64,000 nt of DNA from Solea solea. Taxonomy: Eukaryota > Chordata > Actinopteri > Pleuronectiformes > Soleidae. The stretch's first letter is position 1, and every line of letters starts with the position of its first letter. The notes below the pieces were generated by a model. It was given only the letters and a program-made list of their open reading frames with translations, had not been told where the DNA came from and did no database searches. Positions 36,760 through 48,198 of this stretch are shown piece after piece. The position numbers and the translations under genes are program-made. The DNA is taken from the NCBI RefSeq assembly GCF_958295425.1, contig NC_081148.1:11441466-11505465 (forward strand), in the 5' to 3' direction.

Positions 36760-39410
36760 AGATTATTTGTGTTGTGTTGTGCCCAGTTCAGTCATATAAG
36801 CTTTGTGTTAGTAAATAGGTGAGAGATAATGCTGGATGGGCAGATGTTGGCAACACATGGGTTTTGTGATGCCAGGAAAAGGAGCACTATAATCTATCCT
36901 CAATCACAATAATCCATTGCACATGGGCTTTGTTTGTGGCTTTGTTTGGGAAAAATCCAGTCATGCCGTGCTTATGATTTTCAAGACCTTCCTGCCAAAA
37001 ACTAAATAGGAAATATTCTGATCGAAAAAGTACATGTCCACCCTCGGCAAAGGACGTCTTAGTTTATGCATAGATGAACACGGAATGGAAACGGCAATTA
37101 TTGTCTAAATCCCGGAGAACATGTTCGGAAAAATGCGTCAGGTCAGGAGTTATTCCAGCTGCTGGCCAATGGCTTCTGATTGAGCCTGGTTACTTAGATT
37201 AGAGAGATCGTTATCTGCTGTAACAGATGGCCCAACTTCTTCTCAAGGTGAATTTTTAAGGTTTGTTTTACCTCAAAACTGCAGCGCAGTTGTTTGGGAC
37301 ATTTTCACAGCAGACAGCTGGGAAAGATTTGTTATATAAATGATGACTGCATTATGCTCGTGTATTCCAGTAAGACACAGTAGTATGACAATTACTTAAC
37401 GACCAGTCTGCCCAAGACGAGCTATGGTTTATGTTATTATTTAAACCTATTTACACCTGTGCCCTATTCCAATTGAGACATTACATTGCATTACATGTCT
37501 TTTAGCGGACGCTTTTATCCAAAGCGACTTACAACAGACATGTCAAATGTGTGCTGTGAAAAAAGTCAGTGAACCACTGCGTCTACACTGAATTAGGTTT
37601 TTGTCTTGTGGGCAAGCTGCTTTCAAACTAAGCCGTTAACACACACATCCTTAGGGAGCACTCTCGTTGCTCAGAGGTCTAAGGTGCCCAGTAATGATAC
37701 ATTAAATGTCACCTTTTAATAACAATGACTCAAATTGCTCTCTGATTTAATCAGGAAATGACTCTGTAATTTAGAACAAAAATGTTTTTAGGCCCTTTCC
37801 CTTTCATTTTGGTGTGCATATTAAAGAAAAAAAAAAAGACTATTCCTTGACTTTGAAGTTCATACTACGGATTTACTTAAAATAATAAGGAACATCAAAT
37901 AAAATGGGATGGGATGTATAGAACCTGCTACAGTAACCTTTTTTTCTTCTGTTTAACTAACACGAGTGGATTAGGACACGCCCTAAATGCACTTGCTCCA
38001 CTGGCATTTGGAGCATTTGCTTAGTGTTAAAATAGAGACCTTGGTGTAAATGCTTATTGGCAAAAAGCTTAACAATAATAATAATTCTAACGCCAACACT
38101 TCTTCAGTTCTTCTGTTTTCCGTCTCTGCAACAGCACTTTGTAGGAAAACAAGAGAAAGCCTTTATGACAAACTGTTAGCATATATGTACTTTGTCACTA
38201 AACTTGTCTTACAACCTAATTATGGCTGGTTCATTCTAGACTGACGGGCCTAATCCCACTGAAGTACCTCAGCAGACAAGTTTCATCTCTGTCCACTGTG
38301 GGAGTGAAAAAAATAAAGCTCTCAAAAAACAGACAGACATTAAAACACTATATTACTTTTGTTGGAGGTGCTGTCACTCCACACCGACACCAGATTTGCT
38401 GTCGGTTAAATGGCACAGCGTTGCACTTGCACTGCTGGGCCTGATTCTGTCAGTTTGAGTGACTGTCTCTCATTACAGCGCATGCTTCTGACAGCGTTCC
38501 TTCCAGCACACTAAAACATTATCATGCAAGGACAGCTGTTTGAGGTGCAGACTGGGAATTAAGTCAGTGACCCGTCGAAATGACACAAGCCTCTTCCACG
38601 GCAGACATTTTGACAGGTCAGAGTGGGAGAACCACAGGCGTAAATAATCAAATAATGATGTCTGTGTTCTTTGTCATGAAAGGTTTCAAAAGTCTTTTGT
38701 GACTGCTACTTGATTTTAAGAGACACTAAGAATGCAATTGTGGTGAATCATGTGAAAAAGACAAAGCGCTCACTGTGAGGTAAATGGATAATGGAGGCCA
38801 TGGTGTTTGAGACGGCACCAAGAGGCAACCCTGCACGAGAGGACAACATCTGCATTTCACCAGTTTGAAGGTGAAGCTTATTATGCAAGTTAAGCAATGA
38901 CATCCTTCTTGATATGCACAGGCCTCACCAGGTCCCTGGAGGGGTAAATGGAGGAGTCTTCTGTTTGCTACAATCTGTAGTTAGATGGCACAAATTCATG
39001 CACACTGCAGTCAAATAACAGTGGTATTTACACAGTGTGCTTGGTTTTTAATGTCAATTTACAGTTATGACAAATGTTTGGCAACCACCTGAAATACTAT
39101 CAAATGAACACAGAGCCGTCACTGCAGCAACTCTGCTGTTGCTCAATATTTTAAAATTCCCAGCAAAACGTGTGTGTGTGTGTGTGGGTGCAAAGGAGTG
39201 TGTGTGCTTCTGCTGCAGAGGATGCTCAACATTCGCTGTCTGAGCGATTTTTGTCTTTTGTAGAATTTGAAGGATCCTACATATTGTCAGCGAGAATGGC
39301 CTTGAAATTCAGCTTTTCAGGCATCTTTCTTGAGAATAACGCATATAATAATATAAAAATAGCCTTATTTTCTCTGGTCATTCTAGAGAACATAGGTCCT
39401 GGAGACCATT
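36760..39410. other. Intergenic stretch with one short abundant fish repeat
   Basis: At 37,478-37,540 the sequence ACATTACATTGCATTACATG ... GGACGCTTTTATCCAAAGCG is a very common teleost repeat. No gene is supported in the rest. Confidence 0.5.
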
Positions 39411-39411
39411 A

Positions 39412-40013
39412 TTTCGTCTTATATAAAGTACCTTAAAGGGATACTTGAGTAAAGGTACAAGTATCTTACCAGAAAATTACTTGTAAAAGTAAAAGTATTA
39501 AAAAAAAGTGAGGAGTTAGGATTGAGCCATGGTGGCTCAGTGGTAGGGCGGAACAATCAAACAGATGAATTACAGCAAACACATTTTAAATAAATATAGG
39601 GATGGTCGTGTTTAAAGCCAGACGTATTCTTGTGTTGTACTGAGAACATTAAGAACATTGTATAAAATACTGTAACTATGTAAATATTTGGTGATGGGAT
39701 AAAGTAGTCTATAAATTGAGCTGTGTGTAATAGGAATGGGGTGTAGGTACATATAAGTTTATACTTCTGCTTACTCCTTTTTAAACATGACGAGGGTTAG
39801 GGTTAGGGTTGTCATTGTAAATGTCACAAATGTGTTTGAAATGATAATAAAACAAACCATAATTATCTATTTGGTAGTAATGAGTAACAAAGATAGTTAG
39901 AGGAAATGTAGAGTAAAAGTTGCTAGAACTATAAGTAACAAAGTAAAGTACAGATACGTGAATGTTGTACTTAAGTACAGTAACGAAGTATTTGTACTTC
40001 GTTATATTACAAA
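39412..40013. mobile_element. Composite hAT-like DNA transposon with SINE remnant (copy 2)
   Basis: The left end (GATACTTGAGTAAAGGTACA ... CCAGAAAATTACTTG) and right end (AACAAAGATAGTTAGAGGAA ... GTACTTAAGTACAGTAACG) match copy 1 at 14,918. The SINE head GATTGAGCCATGGTGGCTCA begins at 39,522, as in copy 1, but its body is replaced after 39,550 by other sequence with GGGTTAGGGTTAGGGTT at 39,793-39,810. The right end is about 70 bp upstream of the inpp5a promoter motifs. Confidence 0.55.
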
Positions 40014-40039
40014 CGTGTGTAATACACGGGCAGCACCGC

Positions 40040-40140
40040 TGTGTTTACGGTGCGCTGGCCCTTTAAGAGAGCCCCGCGTTGCCATTGGCACGGTGACGTC
40101 AGAGCAGTGAAGAACTCCAGCCTATCCTCTCTAAACAGAG
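40040..40140 (+). promoter_or_regulatory. inpp5a: inpp5a core promoter: inverted CCAAT box and CRE
   Basis: ATTGG (40,084-40,088, an inverted CCAAT box for NF-Y) is followed at once by a perfect palindromic CRE, TGACGTCA (40,094-40,101). The surrounding DNA is GC-rich and has no TATA box. This CCAAT-CRE pair upstream of a long leader fits a housekeeping-type promoter with cAMP/CREB-ATF input. The transcription start is not visible but should lie near 40,110-40,145. Confidence 0.55.
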
Positions 40141-40144
40141 AAGG

Positions 40145-40578
40145 CAATGGTCCTGGTGGAGAGTCCTGCTTTGAGAGGGAGACTTTTACCCTGCACTAGA
40201 GCCAGAGACACACTCCTAGCTGAAATGAAACAGAGACCTCAGGCGCTCGCTGTGGATTAAAACAGAAACTTTCAACGATGGCTCTGAAGGTGATAAAGTA
40301 GCAGGAGAAGCAGCCACGCTCGCCGCCGCCGCCGCCGCTGCCAACGGACCTTCTACTGCAAAGCAACTCCTGCTAGATGCACGGACACTGCTGAGGAAAA
40401 AATATGCTCCAGCCGAGCCGCCTCAACCCCGGCTACAGTGGCACGTTCACCGCGTTGTAACCAGTTTCGTGAGACACTCGCCGGCTTGTGTTTGACCTGT
40501 TTGTGTTTGTCACTGCCTCTTACCTGTGAAGTCCGCCGTTCAAGTCCCAGACCTACCTGCGAGGAGACAAGAGACAGT
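40145..40578 (+). other. inpp5a: inpp5a 5' leader with several upstream ORFs
   Basis: The leader contains at least four upstream ATGs whose frames close before the main start: 40,147-40,260 (37 codons plus stop), 40,278-40,301 (7 codons plus stop), 40,376-40,393 (5 codons plus stop) and 40,404-40,460 (18 codons plus stop). It also has a (CCG)n/(GCC)n tract near 40,320-40,340. If the transcript starts upstream of 40,147, these would dampen translation of the main frame. Confidence 0.55.
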
Positions 40579-40656
40579 ATGGCAGGGAAGCTGACAGCAG
40601 CGCAGGGAACAGGAATACTGCTGGTGACAGCCAACGTTGGATCTCTGTTCGAGGAT
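40579..40656 (+). CDS. inpp5a: Inositol polyphosphate-5-phosphatase A, first coding exon (partial gene)
   Basis: The enzyme removes the 5-phosphate of inositol 1,4,5-trisphosphate and 1,3,4,5-tetrakisphosphate, ending IP3-driven calcium signals; in mammals it is held at the membrane by a C-terminal prenyl group. The exon encodes 26 residues beginning MAGKLTAAQGTG and ending LLVTANVGSLFED, which matches the vertebrate INPP5A N-terminus (MAGK...VLLVTANVGSLFDD). The start has A at -3 and G at +4. The frame is open upstream but has no earlier ATG, so this is the start. The exon ends between codons, at GAT|GTGAGT. The catalytic motifs lie in later exons outside the window. Confidence 0.9.
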
Positions 40657-41459
40657 GTGAGTTTGTCCATTGATGAATGGTGTATACGTGTGTGTGTGTT
40701 TTATTTTCTTCCTTATTCACGCTATGATCATTCATGTACCTCCTCAGCTGGTCACGACTCGTGTGTACCAAAACACCTATGCTGTCGTTTACCACATGGA
40801 GACACATGGTGTCTTTGCGTGTGAAGAGCTGTGTGTGTATGTACTCCACATTATGTCCTGACCCGCTTTAAATCATATGTTCTCATCTGTGGCCCCACTG
40901 ATAATTGTAAAACAGCAGCAGTTCACCTTTGCAGTGAGTGTACAAACACCCAGCTGTTTGGGAAGCTGCTCGTGTGCATCAAGGTGAATTGACTGTGGAA
41001 TTGTTTTTTTTTTTTTCCCTTGGAAGGACAGACCACGTGACAGTTCAGTCAGTATCTCTGTTTGCAGCTGTTGCCATCACTGTGACATTAGTTTGAGCTG
41101 TTTGGTTGAAAAGGTTATCTCAGAAAATCTCAAAAATAATTGAATATTTCGAACTTCATTATGAGCACTTAAGTCTCAAGAGCTAGAGCTACATGTTTGA
41201 GGAAGAACACAAGTCATTTGTGTCATTTCTCAGAGTGTCTTTGAACAATGTTTATATACACTGAACTTTTGCGACATTGCTATGGAAAATCATATCGCCA
41301 TAATGATTGTTATTGTCAGTGCGTGAAGTGGGAACTTCACGGTGTTACTCAATCATTAAACACTAAATTATGAAAATCCTCCGTAAAGTAAAAGATACAA
41401 GAACATGTTTGGAATGTTCTCAACTTCTATTTATTTAAATGTCCAGTCCATATTATATT

Positions 41460-41705
41460 AGTTTGCATGTTGTCCCTGTGTGTGTGCATGGGTTTTCTCC
41501 AGTTTCCTCCCACAGGTCAAAAACATGCAGATTTGGTGATTAGGCAAATTGGACACTCTAAATTGACCGTAGGTTTGAGTGTTAGAGTGAATGGTTGTTT
41601 GTCTCTATGTGTGGTCCTGTGATGGACTGGTAACCTGTTCAGGGTGTAACCCGCCTTTCGCCCTATGTCTCATGTGGAGGATAAAATGGTAGAAGATGGA
41701 TGGAC
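41460..41705 (+). mobile_element. L2/CR1-type LINE 3' end or derived SINE (copy B)
   Basis: This is the best-kept copy in the window: TTTCCTCCCACAGGTCAAAA, then AATTGGACACTCTAAATTGA, GTCCTGTGATGGACTGGTAA and TTCAGGGTGTAACCCGCCTT, ending in AGATGGATGGA. The ATGG-type tail is what I expect of fish L2-clade elements. Confidence 0.65.
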
Positions 41706-41825
41706 AATGATTTTAACTTCAAGCACAGAGACCATTTTATTGGCTGTCCTGCAGGACACAAATGCGGCAAGTCAGTGGTTATATCTAAACATTAGTGAAA
41801 AACACTTACTGTAGATATTGTTGAT

Positions 41826-41872
41826 GGTCTTTTGGCTTCTCCCTTTACGGGTCGCCACAGTGGATCATCCGC
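41826..41872 (+). mobile_element. LINE 3'-end fragment (RTE/Rex-like)
   Basis: The block TTTTGGCTTCTCCCTTTACG then GGTCGCCACAGTGGATCATC is a well-known fish LINE 3' sequence. Only about 45 bp is kept. Confidence 0.5.
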
Positions 41873-43047
41873 CCGATGGATATTGTTCTTGTTTAACAGT
41901 AAAAATAAAAACTCTAGACACTTGAAATAAACTGTGGACATCTTTTGCGAGAATGGGTGACCGTCTCGTTGTGAGCCCTGAACCCTGAGAAATGATTATT
42001 GCGGGGCATAATAGTCGTGCCGGTACCGGACAGTCCTGCCCCACTTCAAGCACTGGTTATTGTTGTAACCACCTGTTGTCATTTTAACACTTATTCATGT
42101 TAGGTCCTCTCTCCTGTGTCGCACAGAAGGAGAAATAGGGCATTTCCTAAAGTAGAGCGGCATGAAGCCTAGTTTAAACTGACTACAGCATGCCTGGCGG
42201 GGGGGTTGCACACACCATGAATGATATTATTGCAAGAGTTCTGAAAGTTGTTGCTGCGCTTGTTTATGCCCCTGTGAATTTTTGTTACATACGTCCCGTC
42301 GGCGTGTACAGTTGATGCTCCAGAAAGGCTGAGCAGATTTGCCATTAGAAATCCATTCACATTTGTGATCCGTGTCAGCATTCTGTGTGTGTGTGTGTCT
42401 GTGTCTGTGTGTGTGTGTGTACTCCTTTCACATGCTTATCTAGTGGGAACAATTTCTTGATAGGTGTTTGCCCTCATGTGTATGTCCTTGTAGTCTGACG
42501 TCCTCACATAATCCCAAGCAAATGTCCATGGTTACTGTCTTCTTTGTTGACCAAAAGAGGAGCGTGCCGCCAACTGGACTGGAAAGTGGTATACTATATA
42601 GAGCATGCACAGACTCAGTCTGTATGGGTGCTCGTGTTCCTCCGAGTAGGGTCCTCTGTAGACACGCAGACATGGAATTTATGACCCAGCGTGACCTTTA
42701 CAATCAGCTCTACAAGTCCACAGTGACCATAACATGGTGCGGAATTCTTTGAGAGGACAATAATGGAACAATTTCCAAAGTCAGACAAGAAAGAAGTCAA
42801 ATGTAAGTTGTATCAAACACTACTTGAGGCACAGGGGAGACTTTAACTTTTACTCCGGTGCATGGAAACACATCTCCAAATGGGTAAATAAAAAGAAGGT
42901 TCCAGTTTAACTGGTTCGCTTATTTTTCTAAAGTAGCTTCAAATAAAATTCACATCATATTATCCTCAGCTAGTACTGTGGCAGGCACTCAGTCAAGTGT
43001 AAACACTGCATTGCTGGTACCTGACAGTAGAAATATTCAGAGTCGGC

Positions 43048-43464
43048 GTGTTTCCACCGAGTGGAAAGGTTCGGTACAATATGCATATTTTTGCCTTACA
43101 CCATTTGGGAATAGTACCAAAATAACCGGCCCCAACTGTTCCATTTTTTGGGACCCTCTCCTTAGGGTGCCAGGTTAATGATATGGAAGAGTACGGGTGG
43201 AGCTAGAGCTGATTGGACGACAGAAAAGCGTCACTCCCCTGCGACCGGTGTTTCTTCAATGCCTGCAGTTTATTCTCATACAATCTTTAACATCTTATTG
43301 AGACAAAAAGCATAAACTGAGCAGAAAAAAAATAGCCTTTCCATTGTGACACGACCATGGGGCACAGTGCACACCGCGCCTACCAAGTAAAGGTACTGTT
43401 GAGGGCTTTGCCATGCCACTGTACCATACTGCACCAAAACCGAACTGTACCATGATGGAAACAC
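43048..43464. mobile_element. DNA transposon (417 bp) with GTGTTTCCAYC terminal inverted repeats, copy 1
   Basis: The left end GTGTTTCCACC (43,048-43,058) is inverted at the right end GATGGAAACAC (43,454-43,464). Inner parts carry GGTTCGGTAC and CGAACTGTACC. The block CCAAAATAACCGGCCCCAAC is shared with the copy at 61,725. Confidence 0.75.
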
Positions 43465-44392
43465 AGCTCTAATGTAACTTCACCCATGACTACATGCACC
43501 TAAAACAGATGCTAATCCAATGAAAATCTACACAATGAGTTCCTACTCGTCCACAGACTAGCTCTCTTACACACCGCCTAGTGTATTGAAGCACACTGAT
43601 GTAACTCTGTGCCCGCTTATACGTTTTAGAGGACAAGCACCATTCCGATATTTCCTACAAATAAAGTCAATCGCTTGCTTGGCTGAAGAGAGCAAGAACC
43701 TCAATGCTTGGTGTATGAAAAAAAGTTGTGTCAGGCCCCTTCACAAGTTTCTCTAACGTTACCCATGACCATTATCCTGTACCGTAGCTTGGTACATAGT
43801 GGCACTAAACAGTACTGTAACTGTTCCAATTATATGCTTGCAGCTCAAACACTTTGTGTCAGTTTCAGTGTTGTGTCAACAGAGTTTCTCCCTCGTCCTT
43901 GCTCCTCCTCCCCGTCTCACCCGTGTGAAGTGCAGACCGAGGAGCAGTCTCCCTCGCTGGAGTAAGCCTATAAATAGCCTCTTTCATACGAGCACCACAC
44001 TATGGGTGTTTTGTGGATTTTTCTTTTTCACTCCACCAGACATCTGACAGACGGAGCCAAAATGCACTTAAGAACATGTTTCCCTCGATGAGTGGGTGTG
44101 TTGGTCATATTTGAGGCTATTTATAATGTGCAGCATGTTGGCCCCCCCCCTGTGTGATGCATCGATGTGTTGAATGAATTTTCTGTGAACCGAGGTTTAA
44201 CGCAGATTCCACTTTAAGACCCTTTGAGGATGAGATGATTGTGTGCTATATTTACGTAGCCTGACTCAGATCCAACAGGATGCAACATGATTTGCAGCAG
44301 GACATCTGAAGTTGGTGGTATCTCGTTGAGCTTGATTCCCCCCGGCTCAGATTGCAAAGGCAGATTCATTAAAGTATTCATTGTCTCCTGCT

Positions 44393-44588
44393 CCACAGGG
44401 TCAACACATGGATACAAACAACCATTCACACCTTAATTTAGAATGTCCATTTAACTTCTGCATGTTTTTTGCAGAGAAAACCTACGCACACACAGGGAGA
44501 ACATGCAAACTCCTTTTTCGGACTGTGTGGCAAACCCGGGTCTCCTTGTTGCATGGCAAAAGGTTCTAACCACTACTCCCCATGTGGC
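44393..44588 (-). mobile_element. L2/CR1-type LINE 3' end or derived SINE (copy C)
   Basis: On the + strand, TTAATTTAGAATGTCCATTT and GGGAGAACATGCAAACTCC are the reverse of the family's 'gtttgcatgttctccc ... gacactctaaatt' order. The copy ends with TTCTAACCACTACTCCCCAT, the reverse of a tRNA-like 'gtggttag' head. Confidence 0.6.
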
Positions 44589-44939
44589 TAAATGGCAAAT
44601 TAATTTGTTTAAAAAAAAAAGAAAAAAGAAAATCTGAATTTGGATTTTAAGAAGACAAGACTTTGCTCTCTTGGTCTGGTATGACCAGTAGCTTATAGTG
44701 GCTAATGTTAGCAAAGAAGAAACCTAAAACAGAGAAAATCTAAAAAACCTGAGATTAATGTTGCCATATAATTGACCACACTGACTTAGTCCAATCTATT
44801 TTATGACTCTTCTCAATGATATCTTCTAATGATGTGCTCCACTTAAGCATTATTGGAACATGAGCTCGCTTTGATGCTGCATTTTTTAACATGAACCTGA
44901 GATTTCGCCAACATGAAGGAACTAAATAACTTTATAACC

Positions 44940-45000
44940 TTTTTTTAATACAGGTTATCTCATTGAGACACTGGATCTCATTTTCAAGCCTTACACTTGG
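44940..45000. mobile_element. Dispersed repeat fragment, CCAGG/CATTGAGAC family (copy 3)
   Basis: ATACAGGTTATCTCATTGAG and ACACTGGATCTCATTTTC resemble the CCCATTGAGACACAAGATCT part of the repeat at 9,460. The match is short. Confidence 0.35.
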
Positions 45001-47166
45001 TGCCCAAATACTTTTTACCAGCTGAGTCTAAGTTGAATGACGATCCTAGCTTTTAAATGTCATGAGTTTTTTGTGTTAGGTGATGAAGAAACTCGAAATA
45101 GATCATGGAACATTTCTCAGTTGCTATGTTGATGTAGAGCAGTTCAAATCCTTCTACTGGACACTGTAAACTATTAAGTCACACAGTGCTCTAGTCCAAC
45201 ATGCTCTCTAACTGTTTAATATTTTCTGTTTTTGAAAATAAAAATGCTCACATGGTTTCTAGCACTGTGCCATATTCAAATGAAAAATAGTAGCTGTTTT
45301 GGAGATGCTCTCTCGTGGCCTGTTTATGATGGAGATGGATGATGGATGCTGGTCCTTCAGGACATTTGGATTTTCTCCGTCTTCAGCTCTCAGTCATTGT
45401 TTGAACAACATCTAAGGCAGAGGAATAGCAACCATCCCTAAGCTTAAGTCATTTGCCAATGGTGCTCTGAGTCATCCCCGGTGAATCCAATTATGACGGC
45501 AAACATTGGTTTCTCTCATGTTTACAGCGGTCATCAAAATTTGACATTTTTATTTGCTTATTGGTGAGTCTCGCGCCGTCTGTTTTTAAAGAAAACCCGC
45601 ACCCCACCCTACACCCTCCAGCAGAAGGCTAGATTGTGTGTTTAGTGTTTTATCTCTGCAATGAATTTGCTTGCCGGTTTTAATCAGGCTAACCTGGCAA
45701 GTTAGCTGTAACTGCAAGTCAACAAGAGTGACAGTCATGGATTTTGAGTTTTTCAGATGGACCTAAAAAACCAGTGGAGTGGACTGTGAGTGGATGCAAA
45801 TATGACTTATTATTCTATTTATTCTGTAAACTAACCGTAAAGAACTGAGCAGCTGTTTCTCGGTGAGCCCTCCAGCTAACTGACAGAAAATCATTCATGA
45901 AGTTAAACAATGTTTACTGCACTGCTTCATGCATTTACAGAACATTTGTGACAGTAACAATATTATTAGCTAGAGGTACAAGTGACATTTTTCACACACG
46001 GTGTCAATGTGCACTGTAATTGCTTTCCGAGTTGTAAAGGGCTGGCTTTTCTCATCGAGGATCTAAAGTGATCTTTGACACCACTAGTCCTGATGTTGGT
46101 TGGTGATGTCGCTATATATATACACTAACCCTAACCCTACACAGTGTCTCTACTCCCCAGGGTGTTTTTTTTCTTAACCTGAAGAAACTCTCATGGGTCG
46201 TACTTGGGATTCGTGATCCGAAGTTAGGGAAGGGAATTAAGATTTTATTGATACCAGTGCCATTTCTGATTCTCGGTCTGATTCCAATTAAATTTCAACC
46301 CGATTTACTGTGCCAACAAAAGTAGGTCTGAAGCCAGGAGAATTAAAACAATCAAAAGAAACGTAATGGGAAAATGGCATACATGTGAGGCAGGCATGGG
46401 AAACCTCCTCTATGTAACCTCTGTTTTTACTTACAGCACTTACCACAGGCCAAGAATCTGACTGGGGGGGGGGGGCGTGAGATGATGTTGATGTTGATGC
46501 CCACTGAAGAGCTCACATGCAGTCAGTTGGTTAGATTTAACAATTTACTAATGTCTCTTTTGATACGTAGTTAAACACTAGATAGTGTTCTGTACACACT
46601 AAAACCTCTGTAATCTCTTCATAGATTCTCCAGTTGCCTAATTTAGACAGATTTGGGGCCAGGAATTAGTTTTGATTTTCCGGTGAAAGAGAGCGCTTTA
46701 ATCTACCTGGGCGGCTCTTTATCTACCTGGGCGGGATGTTTGTGCATGGGAAATGCTGATTAGGGTTTTGTCAAAGGAAAACTCTGATAGGGTTGCCTGT
46801 GTGATACTAATCTTATTATAACAGGATATTTGCCCTCTGTAACGGATGTGTTGCTGCATCAAATAACTGGCATGACTGCAATCTAAACTGGTGATGCGTA
46901 AAAACAGTGGTGTTTCCACCCACTGGAAAAATACACAGACACAGAAAATGACACGGTTACAAAAACACACGGATAAAAGGAATCTCACAAGCAAAAAACA
47001 AACAAACGCTTGTGTCCTCTGTGTTCAGGTGCTTTTACGCACACCTCTCAGCAGGTGTGTCTCTTTCCGCAAACAGGCGGGGAAGAGTCAGCAGATCTCA
47101 GTGTGAATCAAAGCCCCACTACTGAAATTTCAACAATTGGAAAAATAGAACTGGTGTTTGTCAGTG

Positions 47167-48198
47167 TTAAAGGAGACATATTATACCCTATTTCTCCAAG
47201 TTAAAATAGTTCCCTGGTGTCCTAATGAACATGTCTGTGACATGCTTTGGTCAAAATACCATAGGGATGAAGCACCATAGCAGTTCAATAACCCTGCCAA
47301 AACCGCCCCTTTCAGAACGCTCGGTTTTGTGCCTGGTCCCTTTACATGCAAATGAGACACAGGCAAACACACACCCACTCCTTCTGGCGAGCGGCGAGCT
47401 GCATAAACTGCGGCCGTATGTGACTGTATCAGACTGAGTCTGTGCTCCGGAGACCTCTGACACAAGGATCAAGCCGAACAGTGCCGAACTGTAAATCAGT
47501 TAAAAAAGACTTAGGGACAGCACTGCTGATCGCCACCACTGATCATCACCTGCGTAAACTGCCGCTGTATGTGACTGTATCAGACTGTATCAGTCTGTGC
47601 TCCGGTCATGGAGGACGTACTGAACAAATATTTTTAATTAGGACGTGTCAGAATGGTCAGTTATGAGCTCTATTTGACCTTTTCTTAAAAATGTGTGTGT
47701 TTGTACGTCGGCGAAATACGGTCGCTGACTAAATACGGCGACCGCTGGCCGCAGTCTGATGCGAAGTGGTGCGAACACATGTTTGCTGACTTTATCCGGC
47801 ACATTAGCTTCATATATAAAATCTTCTGAGGCTGGAAGTTTGTGTAAAACACTGTGCTCCACTGTGCAGCCACCAACAGCACACTTGTCCCTCCGCGTTG
47901 ACATAATACCGCTCTTCCTCCCTCGCCTGCACTCTCGCATTTTATAGGGACAAGGTGGAGCTCTCTAAGTAAACTTACTGGTGGTAACATTCGCGGTGAA
48001 ATGCGCATGCTGCCGTCATAATGCGCAAGGAATTCAACATTGCGTGTTTTATCGCCTATACTTACACTAAGGGGGACCAAGAAAAAAGGACTGAGTATTC
48101 TTTTTCCACGCTTTGGCGACTGGTAGGGCCTCCAGAGTCCCAAATATAAGTATTAAAATTATTAAAAAGTAGATTTTTGCATAATATGTCCCCTTTAA
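47167..48198. mobile_element. DNA transposon (1.03 kb) bounded by TTAA, with terminal inverted repeats
   Basis: The left end TTAAAGGAGACATATTATAC (from 47,167) is inverted at the right end as GCATAATATGTCCCCTTTAA (to 48,198). The outer TTAA on both sides could be the end of the inverted repeat or a piggyBac-type target duplication. Inside, on the minus strand, lies a broken THAP-like zinc finger frame. Confidence 0.75.
47640..47945 (-). pseudogene. Degraded THAP-like zinc-finger frame within the TTAA element
   Basis: On the minus strand one frame reads KCAVGGCTVEHSVLHKLPAS, then a gap and DFIYEANVPDKVSKHVF. A second frame supplies CSHHFASDCGQ. Together these show the C-x-V-x-G-C start and the HF-x-x-DC end of the THAP/C2CH finger, split by a frameshift. 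THAP fingers bind DNA and often come from transposases. No catalytic domain is visible, so this is a dead, partial gene. Confidence 0.6.

Noticed and set aside
39793..39810. Telomeric repeat GGGTTAGGGTTAGGGTT
   Set aside because: Only three units, inside an interspersed repeat, with unrelated DNA on both sides.
40657..40824. Continuation of the inpp5a frame past the first exon
   Set aside because: Protein similarity stops exactly at a consensus GTGAGT donor; the following residues are intron translation.
46120..46140. CTAACCCTAACCCTA telomere-like motif
   Set aside because: Two units only, most likely a scrap of the interspersed GGTTAGGG family.
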